DNA of 64,000 nt from Haliotis asinina (Eukaryota > Mollusca > Gastropoda > Lepetellida > Haliotidae). Shown here one piece after another: positions 46,669-58,600 of the stretch. Under the pieces are notes generated by a model. That model was not told where the DNA came from. It made no database searches and worked only from the letters and a program-made list of their open reading frames with translations. The stretch lies in NCBI RefSeq assembly GCF_037392515.1, contig NC_090291.1, forward strand, positions 36,851,001 through 36,915,000, written 5' to 3'. The stretch's first letter is position 1. The number at the start of each line of letters is the position of its first letter. The translations under genes and the position numbers were made by a program.

Positions 46669-46683
46669 GGAGAGGAGCCGAGA

Positions 46684-49600
46684 ATGGCGCATTACGCGCT
46701 TAAAGACACAGGTAAGGGGGTGCACTAGTTCTGTTTGGTTGTCAATTCCCCCAAACATAGAAAATTGTAATTTAGCCTCATTCATGCTGGATGTAGTAGA
46801 CCTATTGCCAGTATTTGTGCTACAGTTGCCTAAATATTATTTTTGCGATTTTAAAATGAAAATATGAATCAAATACAAGATGCATGTATGTTGACGGCTG
46901 ATTCAGGTAATGCGTTTGTAGACCCTTGACGTTACTGCAGGGTGCTATTTATTTGAAAGGAACCGTACTTTACGGTGAGTGAGTGAGTGAGTGAGAATTT
47001 AAGGTCACCTCGACAATGTTTCAGCCATATAGAAAGGTTTTGCTTACACACACAAAAAAAATATTTTCTTAAATAACCAGACATTGAATGACTTTAAAAG
47101 AACTAGAGTATCACATATAGTTTTTAAAACTCCATTTCTGCTGAAATACAGGCACAAATGAAAGATGCAAACAGAATGTTCATTGTGTGTGTTTATGAAC
47201 AAAATATGAAATTTGTAATGAGGAAATCTAAGAAAGTGAATATCTTAGTATTAACATATACATATATCTGGGAACAAACCTGGATGGAAATTTTGCTGAG
47301 CATTGCCACCCAAAAAATTTATAACAGATTCAGGTATAAAAAATTACAATGTATTCCTGAAATATGAGAGATATCTGAAGTTAACAAAATTTTCACACAA
47401 TATGAGAGCCCATGCAGCTAAATAATGATCCCTACGAGTTTATTTAAGACATAATTTGACACTGTTAACTTCATGTAAAAAATTCCGTATTACTCTATAT
47501 TATGTATTAATAAATGTTACACTGAAGGTGAATAATATCCCTTGGTCTCATTATATGAATAAATGTCAAACTAGGACAAACACATACATTACAACTGCTT
47601 TTGTATAACAGGCAACAATAACAGAACAAGCTTATTTTGGTTCACATGTGAGCTCATTTAATCATTTTCCCTTGTCAGCTAGATGAAGGTTGTACCATAT
47701 GTGTGACTTACAGTGGTGGAGGTAGTGGTCATGGAGGTCAGTATCAGCCCCAAGTCAGTCATGTGAGAGGCTCAGTACTGTTTGTCCCATTCTTAGCTTA
47801 ATGCACCGGACAAACACTGTCGTTGAGAGTGTGTGTACTTATCAGGGTTTGGTACGTGTACAATTTCTTCGGATCTGAGCTGATAATTGATTTGTTTGGA
47901 GCTCACTTGATAGGCCACTGGAAGCCTTTCAGGTTTTGGCCTCTGCTGAGATGGAAAACAAACTAATTTTGGGACTAACCACTCAACATATGAGTATACT
48001 TTCACGTTTGAAAGTAGCTTAGTGGTTGAAGGGTTCACTTATGACACTGAAGTATAGGTTTGATTCCCTGAATGGTACAAACTGTGAGCCTGTTTCTGTT
48101 GTTTCCATGAGATGCAAGAGATATACTCACACTTTGTAAGGATAACCGTTTGATATCCCATCACTTGTGGACATGTGTGGACGTGGTGCCTCACGACCAC
48201 AACTGTACAGATATTGACTGATGCACCAAGGAAAATGTAGAAATGTTTCTCTCTGTAGCCTAGTGGTTAAAGTGCTCTCTCATCACAACAAAGAACTATG
48301 TTCGATTCCCCACATGGTACAATGTTTGAAACCTGTTCAGATGTTTCTTGCTGTGATATTGCTGGAATATTCTAAAAGCTGTGTAAAATCATACTAAGTC
48401 ATACTAACTCTTACACCCCACTTCAGTCCATTTATCATTTAAAAAACATTTTGTATCAAAATTAGACATTTTGGGTTTAGTTTAGTCTCTTCACAGTTCA
48501 TGTGCATCCATGTTTTAAAGGGCCCATACTAAGCATATTAACTTTCGTTGTTCACACTGCACACTTCTTGTCACTTTCTTGGTAACTGTCCATGTGAATT
48601 TGAGCAGATTTGTCAATAATTCTGTTTTGATGTAATATGCAATCAGTGGTTGATCAGTGCATGTCAGAGTTCCTTCACTAAATTACAAAGTTCCCATTCA
48701 AACAAGAAAATCTCTTTCTATGATAATCATAAGCTATCATACGCAGTATAATATTTGCTGTCACACTGCCACCTAAATTTCAATACCTGAGACTGTCAAA
48801 GTATATTATCAAGAGTCTCTATGACTCGCAAGTATAAACCTTGATAAACCCATGGAGTAGAGTGTATGTTTAATATTCAGTCGGCCAGATGGTTGTATAG
48901 TTGTCAGCTCAAGAGGACTTTGTTCAGAGTACACTTGAGGATGTATATAAGTCATAACTTTCTGGTTGCTAGTTCCATTTATTATGTGGCAAGCTGGGTT
49001 CTGTGTGATAAGTAAGTTGTTATGAATGTCAGGTATTTAATAAATCTTCTACAGGTGGATCAGTTGCCAGAACTAAAAATGTACACAAGCCTGATTCACT
49101 GATGTTTAAAGCTGCAGCAATATCTCCAAGTCCTGTTAACAAGGTCAGTGGTGTATAGTTACAATCCACACCATTTTGGAGAAATTACATGAAATGACGC
49201 TTTGTAACCATCTGATCCTTATTTTGCTCAGCCATAATGTTTTGTTTGTTGATTAATACCACACTCAGCAATATTCCAGCTATATGGTGGTGGTCTATGA
49301 ATAATCATCTGGACCAGACAATCCAGTGATCAGCCCCATGAACATCAATCTACACAAATGGGTTACACTGACGTATGACAACCAAGTCAGCGAGTCTGGT
49401 CACCTTATCCTATTTGTTACCTCTTATGACAATCAACAGTTACTTATGATCAGTTCTAACCAAGATTTTCACGAGTCAGTAGCACTGATGGAAGTAAGGG
49501 CTCTACCCTGGAATCCAAGTTTGATGCTGCAGTCAGATGTTTTCAGCTTTATCACAACTGCCTGTAAGTAACAGCAAATGAGTGCATATACAGTATGGTT

Positions 49601-52600
49601 CAAAATTATTGAGAATAGCTAAAGCATTTCATATTATTAAACGAGACCAAATCAGATAAAACTGAATGTATTGTGAAAGTGAACTGACCTTTTCATGTTG
49701 TGTAGGTAACAATTTAATATTTTATCAAGTCTCCTTGAGCTTCACGGCACAGTCTAAGACGGGTAGGCATACTTCCTATCAAAGAGGTTAGTGTCTCGTG
49801 AGTTATGCTGTCCCAGTATCGGACCACTTCTCTCTTCATGTCTTCAATTTTTGTCAACCCCTTTTGATTCACACATTCCTTCATCATCCCCCAAATGTTC
49901 TCAGTGGGATTTAAGTCAGGACTATATGCAGGAAATGGTAATGCAGTCACATTTTTCTCCTGAAACCACTGCTTGGCATGTTTTGCGGTGTGTTTAGGAT
50001 CATTATCTTGCTGCAAAATCCAGTCATTTCCATAAAACACATGTGCACTTGGAAGGAGAAAATTATCTAATATGTTAGTGTAGCGTTGACTTGTCAGATT
50101 TCCCTCAAACACACACAGCGGGGTCGTTCCTAATAAGGATATCCCTCCCCATACATGAAACTTTGGGCTGTATTTAGGTCGTCGATACAACGGTGCTGAC
50201 GCAGACTTTGTCCATATTTTCACATTATTGAGATATACCCATACTGAGCTTTCATCAGTAAAAATCACATTTTCCCAGTCAAAGTTTTCATGTGCCAAAC
50301 ACGACTCAACACGCCTGTCTTTATGTTCTTGTTTCATGAGAGGAGAAGGAATTCCAGTCTTTTTCTCCCATCCAAGATCAATCAAATTTCTTCTAACTGT
50401 AGATTTTGATACAACTGTTGATCCCCTTTCTATCATTTCATACCTGATGTTGGAGATGCTTGCCCTTTGCTTTTTAGACGCTAAAATTCCCAGCCGGACG
50501 CGATCTGAGAAGTCCAATTTTCTGGGTCTCCCTGCTCCTTTCTGGTGCCCAAAATCTATTCCCTCTTTAAAATTCTTCCTAATCCTATACACAGTAGAAA
50601 GAGGAGTTCCTGTTGTCTCTGCCAGTGTATTTACATCATCAATTCCTTGATTACACAACTCAAAAATCAACCTTCTTTTATCTTCAGCAGACATTGTTGA
50701 CAGTGCTGAGGAAAATGACGTCTGCTACAAATTCAGGGGAGGTAACTCTAATTGTACTATACTCAGTAGGCCAAGATGAGTTACCTCCCTTATACCATTA
50801 CTTAGTTTTAAGTATCAGTGAATCAGTTGAGGTGTTAGGATAGCTCAAAGTAAGAAGAAAAATTCTCAATAATTATGAACCAGACTATAGATGCAGCAAC
50901 ATTCCAGCAATATCATGACAGGACACACCAGAAATGGATGTCACACATTGTACCTATTTGGGGAATCAAACTCGGGTGTTTGGCATGATGAGTTAACACT
51001 TTAATCACTAGGCTACCCCATTGCTCTGTAAATAATGGACTCAAGATAGGGCGATTCAGTCATATGGGGCATTAGAGACTTATCTCTCATTGAATGATGA
51101 TTTAATTGCAGGGTCTGATTTTTTTATAGAACCTGCAACAACATGAATTAATCATTCGCACTCTGCACCATGTTATTAACAATCTTATCACTGTCACTGA
51201 CAACAAGCTATTCTGTATTGACAGAATGAGAGAGATATTGAGGTATTTTCTTTTCCACTTGACAAAATCAGCTTGTCCACCATTTTAAGTGACACAGAGC
51301 AGAGTGAACCCTGGCCTTTCAAGAAGTGTCAGAAGATATGTACACAGTGTGTGGCCTATGTAACTGATTACTGAGCATAGAAACAGACCAGTGTACTTTT
51401 TCTGCTTCTGGTAGTTGATTCACCTGATACACATGATAGAAAACTTATTAAATACCTGAAATTAATACCTATAAAACTGCTCATGGTGGAAGATGTTAAG
51501 TGCGCTAGATGCAAGCTGACAACAAGGGTTACCTGCACTCGCAACAGTTTATCTGTACTGGTGCAGAATGGATATAGCAAAATGGATCCTTGGCTATGCA
51601 TTGACGAGTAGAGAGTTTTATGTAGATACTACCAACAAGGGTACAACTATCATTAAAAAAAAATTCTTAAATTCTCACTAACCAGTACAAAAATCTTAGG
51701 TAACCCATGCTTGTCTTAACAGGTGACTAAGGAGATTGGACTGGACTTGGTATACACATGCCATCATATCCCAGTTGTGTAGATCAATGTTCATGCTGTT
51801 GATCACTGGATTGTCTGGTCCAGACCCGACTATTTACAGACCACTGCCATATAGTTGGAATATTGCTGAGTGCGGTGTAAAAGTAGTTTTACTCACTCAC
51901 TCTCACACCTCCTGCAGTAACATTTTGCCCCTAGTTGCCTGACTGACAGATTAACGGATGTCTCCAGAATAGATGGACATTACATCTTTCAAAACTGTAG
52001 TAGGGACAACCAATACATTTGTACTGAGTGAGACTTATGGAGGGATGTACCCTTCAGATTAAAGCATTAGTAAAATCTGTAGCTTCTTAACACTTTGTGC
52101 TCTCCAAGGTGAAATAGGTACTGGATGCTTGTTAGCCTACAAAATGATGGTCAGGCTTCGTGCCTGACTTACATTGTCTTACTAAACCCTGACAACATTG
52201 GACCAGTTTTATTGGTCAGTAGTTTTTATGTCTGATAGAATGGTTTATGGACTGATGTAATCTACCTTGAGTATATGTTGTGTGTGACGTTTAACAAATT
52301 AAACAACGTAAATATCGAGAGTGTGAAATTTACACTGGCCCTGTGGTCCCCCACAGGACCACTAATTACTGCCCACTCACTGGTCCTGTGGCCTAGTGGG
52401 AAGTTTTGAAAGCTTTTTTTCCCCTTGATATGTTTACAGCCCTAATTAGGAAATTAGATTTTATCTTTGACAATCTGAACCCTTTCAAGTATGCTACTAT
52501 TAGATGGCAAGAATAGCATGAATAAAAAACGACAAACTTGTTTGTATGTACTAGGTTTCTGGGTAATTCCCAGTTCAAACTTCTCATACAACAGCATGCA

Positions 52601-55600
52601 CCCCACACCCCCACAAAGTCAATATTTACAACCACTTAGGTAAGTACGGATCAGTTTCCATTATAAAAAGTGATTTGCAGACACAAGTCCTTCATACACG
52701 TCCTAATATGTCAGTAAGTACGTCGGTAGATTACGTGTGTTCATTGACCATGAATAGCTCCATTGTCGTCCTGTATGGAGGTAACATGGCCCGTCACATC
52801 TACAATACAATCACCTGGTGGATTTGTCAGTATTGACAAGAGGATCACTCAGGTCTAAAGACAAGGCTGGTAATAACTTGAGACCAGTAGGCTAAATGCT
52901 CTGGAGACGCATACTGGATATTCTGACGGGGAAACAGGAGTACATGCATGTCGGGATAGAGTGAAACACTGTCATCTCTGTTGAGGTATGTTCCAATCTC
53001 TATGAGGGATATTAGGATATATGTGGATTAGGATAGCATTGACTTTGATTAACTGCGATTGTACTGATCTGAAGGAGATGGATGATATTTAGTCCTTTAT
53101 GGAAGTGCACTGTGGAGTGGGTAATGGTCAGAGTTTGGTAATACAGTGGACTGCAGCATAACCATGGCAACAAGATACTCAAAAATGAAGTCATTACTTT
53201 TGAATGTAAGCCCAAACTGGGTGCCTGGCTTATGAAACAGGTCTTCCAGGCCCTGGGCTTTTATGCTGAAGAATTGTCTTCTTTAATATTTTCACATCAT
53301 TGGTGTTACAGATTTTGGATTTTCTAAAATTACAAAATATTTCAAAGATTTTTGTCAAGTTTTTGGTGACTTATACATTGCTGATGTTAATAATTTCTAA
53401 ACATGTATTATGACTGACTTGTGTAAAAATTGTACATGTTATATATATGAGTCTGGGTTGTTCCCAGTTGGTGAAGAAACACAAGAATACTTTCATTTGA
53501 GATAACGCTACTAATCTCAATGTTAAGAAAAGAAACTTTCAGTTGAGGTATTAGAAATTCTAGTGAAATGGCTGATCATATGTTGCATATCTTTCATCCA
53601 TATTGTGATGCACAAGAGCGACCTGACCCAGGCCATGATAAGACAGTTCTATAACCCCTAGAGAAAGTCACTGCTAATTTTAGAAATACATGGAATGCAA
53701 CGCAAAAACATTCTTAAAAAGTCTATGCCCAAGACATAATTAAAACGTATAATGATGAGTTGATTTGATTTGTTTATTAGTGTAGTTGATTACAAATGAA
53801 AGATGATAGACTAGACAGTGTTTCTCTTTAATCATTCCTTACTTCACCAAACTGCTGTGACCTGAAGTGGTAACACCATAATCATGGATATAACTCGGAT
53901 TCTGAACTTATACATCGTTGGCTGGCATAAATGATAAAAATAAATTTTCTTTTTCTTAATAGATTTTTTTATTTTCTATAATGATTATTTCAGCAGTCAT
54001 TTCAGTGTTAATGCACAGTTAAGCAATGAAGCCTGCCCCCTTAACGCCCCCTTTGATTCACTTCTTCGGGACCATATCATTAGTTTCATAGGTAATATGA
54101 ATGGGGACATTTTCATTTCTATTGTGGAACATTTGCTTATTAGTGATATTCGCTGCAGACTTGAAACAGAATTTCTGCCTTTAAACCTTGTTTGTACTTT
54201 TGATGACCACTTTGCTGATGGATATCTTAGTTGTTGCTGCTTGTTAAACAAGTGTTAACTAAGTTGGTCAGCATACCCTCACTATACAAACAAACTGTTG
54301 CAAGGTAGAGTGTGTATATATTTATGAGATCCTTGATTGATAGGAGAGAGGTTTATAGATGTGGAAGTCGAGATAACATTGTCCACCATTGATAGAAACT
54401 GGTAATAAAGTAGTAAGCACTCTTTGCTATCTGTTTAATCTGTTGTGCATGAACTGTAAGCAAGCTGGGAGCTAGGGGCATTTCTACAGGCTACGAAATG
54501 TGTCAAGGGTATAAATTACAATAGGTTTAGTTTCTGTTATGGGCTAAGACTCAAAAAGTAACCTTTAAGGTGACAAGTCCTATAACAGAAATAAGTTGAA
54601 AGGTGTGTTTGTTTGTTAGTTTGTTTCATGCTGCGGTCAACACACCATTCAGGTGATCAACATGCATCTCAAAAGGCTAAATAAAAATCGGGCATCGGCG
54701 TGTCACTTTAATTTGTGCACGTAACAATAAGTTTTACTTTGCCGCGTCCCGATCATCCATTTGTCCACCATAAGGGTGAGTGTCGGTAGGAATGAGTGTG
54801 ACTGAATCTACAACTCCTCAAAACATGGCTGAACTCTCCAAGCTATATTTCTGAGAGAAAAAAAATTAGAATGTGTTCCTCCCTCATCACTTTTTTTCTA
54901 TTAATTTTTTGTTAAAAAAGTCCTACCACCCTTGTCACTTTTGAAAAAAAATGTGCCTGAGAAACATTTAATTTTTTTAAGGCAGCATAAATTATCTTGT
55001 AATGCTCTTAACAGTTGCCATTCACTGCATTGTCATCAAAAGACTCATGTGAATATAGGAAAGCAAATATGGTCCCCTGGATATTCAAGAACAGGAATGG
55101 TATTCTGCTGCCTGTCCTGGACATATGATCCATTAAGGTCAGGTGGTCAGATTCACTGACTTGGTTGATCGTGTCCATGTAAATACTGAAAGTGTAGATC
55201 ATTGCTCATGTCAGTGATCACTGGATTATCTGTTCCAGATGAGATTACCTCATATCTGTTGGAATATAGTGACATTAAACACACACACATGCAAGTCTGT
55301 GGTCTTGGTGACAAAATCCCACCCAGACAAAATTCCATAGGACAAAATGTTTGCATACTGTAGTCAAAGTCCCAACGGTGTGAAAAATGACATATATTTT
55401 ATTTTGAAATAGATATTGTTATTTTTATTCATAAATAAGCAATATCCATCATAAACACTATTAGCATGATTCAGCTCAATCTTATATCATAATGCTACAT
55501 CCTGTTATATTCTGGTATCTAAATAAAAACATGCTAATCAACCTCACTGTCTTCTGTCATAAAACCAAACTAATTAAAAGTGGTGAAAAAGAGAGCAATA

Positions 55601-58600
55601 ACACATTGTCCCTATGTTTGTCATTTTGGTGTGGGATTTTGTCCAAAGATATTTTGTCCTAGGGGATTTTGTCTGTCCCCGGTCTAGACTACCAGCCAGA
55701 GAGAGTGAAATATTTTCAAAATGACCCCATGCAAATTCACTATCCAGTCGGGCCTGTAATAGTGGAAATTTACTGGCCCAAATGGATTTTTACAAGCCAC
55801 AGGGTAGTGGACAAGTGGTGATTTTGAGCACTGGTTGACCTTCTTTTGATGTGTCCAATTTTACTATGGTCTTAAAATCACTCCTCATCCCCTTCACCTT
55901 TTTCACCAATGATGGCATCCCACCAACGATTCCATCCAGATGTAGTTAAAAGATTCAAATCAGATTTTCAATATGGCCGCATCAACAGCCATCAACAGGC
56001 CATTACTTAGTCATTTGAGTTCAGAGACATACAGTAGGTTATTGATTCAAACAGGCTATGTCTTTGACAACACCAGAAACAAGATAAATAATACTTTGGT
56101 CCTGCAAATACAGAAAGTGTGATTGTCTGGTTGATACTGTCAGTCCTGTAGGTGTGACTGATTAGCTTGTCAAATTCAACTTTCTCATTCACATGTTTTG
56201 GGTACAATGTCAAAAACAAACTGTAATTGTTGAGCACACAAAGCTCTATTACTTGTCACAGATTACATCTAGTTACAACAGTAATGTTATAAGTTATGTG
56301 GAATGAGTGTGTTGATGTGTAGTCACTCTTGTTTGTGTGGTATGTCTGTGATAGGTGTGTGTAAAGTGCACTTAGAACATGAGGTTGCATAATTAATGTT
56401 GGGAATTTGTAATTAAACAGTTCTATGTATGAAAAGGGAAGTAGGATTGGACAAACTGGCATTCTGTGGAAGTATGATTTATATTCTTGAATCTTCACTT
56501 TGCTTTCTCAAATAGTACAATGTTTACCAATATTATAATTAAAGGAAAACCAAGTTCTATGGATGGTCAATTACTTTATTGCAATGCAGAGCTCCAAGCT
56601 GCTAGTGAATTGGTTGCATTTGTGAGTAAAATATGAAAAATGAAACCAAATGATACGAAATGCATAGCCTTTGGTGAGTGAAGTTAAGTATTCAATAAAT
56701 TAAGGCAGTTGTTCCAATTTTAATCATAAATAATTTTTACTTTGATTTAATTAAGAATTTATTGATAATGATTGCTAAGTTTAGTTATGAGCAACTTATG
56801 GATTATCTAGAGTTTAGGGACTATTTACAAAATATTTATTAATAGTATCTCTAACTTATTGAATGTGACAGTATGTAAACAATAACTGAAATTCTGTATC
56901 GCACCTAACATTAAATGTTGCAAGGGAGATTTTATTTTGCACTTAGCTAATAAAAAATAAGTCAAATGATGAACCATGCAGTGAGTGTGATGTTTTGGTG
57001 TGGGTACTAACACCGTTAACAAGTAAGTTGGTTTTACAGTTACTGATAACTTTCAGGAATCAGGTGGGAAACCTCAGTCATCTGTATCAAAATGTCAGAT
57101 TTTGCGGATTCTATTTTTTTCATGTAAAACACTTTCTCACCCACACTCCTTTGCTATGATTTTCAATCATATCTATAGTTAGCTTACTTTTCTGAAACTG
57201 ATGTATGTAAGGATGTATTTTCTGTCATGTGGTTGTCCAGTGTTCTGTCTGTTTCAGGATTTGTATGAACAAACCCATAAGTTGTCACAAATCAGTGCTC
57301 ACAGAATTCAAGGTCTACTTTGAGATATATGACATTCTTTGTTACAAATAGGGTGAGCTATGGAAGCGAGTGGATCACTGTTTTTATATCATGTGCTGTA
57401 AATAACCAACCACTTCAGGACCACATATGTATATAAACCAAAAATCAGTTTCCCTGTTGATGGAACAAGAGAGGCCCATATATGTTTATACATTGTACAC
57501 ACTGTTTCCAGATCTGCATGCCACGGAGAAGATCTTCCGCAAGATCATGAGCACTGGGAGAGAAACAGGCCGCTTCTCTGACAAGGCTGGACGGAGTTCT
57601 GTCCCCTTGCGTGGCAGCCCCATTCGCAAGTTTCAATCCCCTTCACGGAAGTCGGAGGTCGGGGGCAAATCCACCCCTGGTGCAACCCAGCTGCAGGTAG
57701 GGACTGTGGTAGATGGAAGTGGTTTTCACTCTTGAATACCAGTAACCATTTGTCTCGGATCTTACAAAGATAATATAAGTTGTAGAAGATATCAAGTAAT
57801 ATGTCAAGTATGCTTTCGCATTTATTGTTTTGGATGTTAGATGAAATAAGTATCAACTATATATGTCTTTGCTATTTCATTAGTGAGGTATTTTCATGGA
57901 CAAAGATTGATTGTTTTGGGTTTTTTCATTTTTTAGAAATTGTGTTCTATTTTACCAGTATTCTGCTACTTGGGCGTTGAAAATAGTCCTAAAAGTAGGG
58001 GTGAAACAGTATACGGAGGTATCAGTAGAACCACAGTATTTTGTCTTTGGTTCAGTAAACCATAATGCATTCCAAAGGTTCAGTATATTTGGTTTTTGTA
58101 CGGTAATTTTATTAACCTTTTTAAACCTTTCCTAAAATGTCTCGAAATGGATTCATATTGTCAGTATGGCTCTTGTCAATTTTATGCTTTATGATCATAT
58201 CTCATATACCAAACCAAAAGGAACTGAACCAGCTTTGTACCACAAGAATCATTTAAGAAATATTTTTAAAAATGTTTTAGGTCAGTAAGTATATTTGGGG
58301 GATTATGACACATACAAATCTGAAAGGAAATGATAAACAGTAGTATCTTCACATGTGTTATATTTGGCATAACACTTTCTTAATAGAGTACTTTATCAGT
58401 TGAATCCCATCTGGAATTTGAACCCAGACTCTGAAATTTAGTCACCTAATCTCCAGCACACAAAGTCCATAGTCAAACCACTTTCTAAAATGCAGTGTAG
58501 GTTCATAATATCATCTTCCTTCCTTCATTTGCAATAATGTACACATTTGATGGAAAAGAACCTTCAGAGTTGGTCAGAATAATACATTGAGTTTCAGAAT

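Larger units (their letters stand above)
45010..46683. promoter_or_regulatory. Divergent intergenic region between ENY2 and the next gene
   Basis: About 1.7 kb separates the ENY2 start (44981, -) from the ATG at 46684 (+). It holds SINE fragments (45.5 and 46.3 kb), and its right 130 bp are GC-richer with a CRE palindrome. Shared regulation of the two genes is possible but inferred only from arrangement. Confidence 0.4.

Noticed and set aside
50228-50650. 140-codon + strand frame opposite the transposase
   Set aside because: Antisense shadow of the intact transposase gene.
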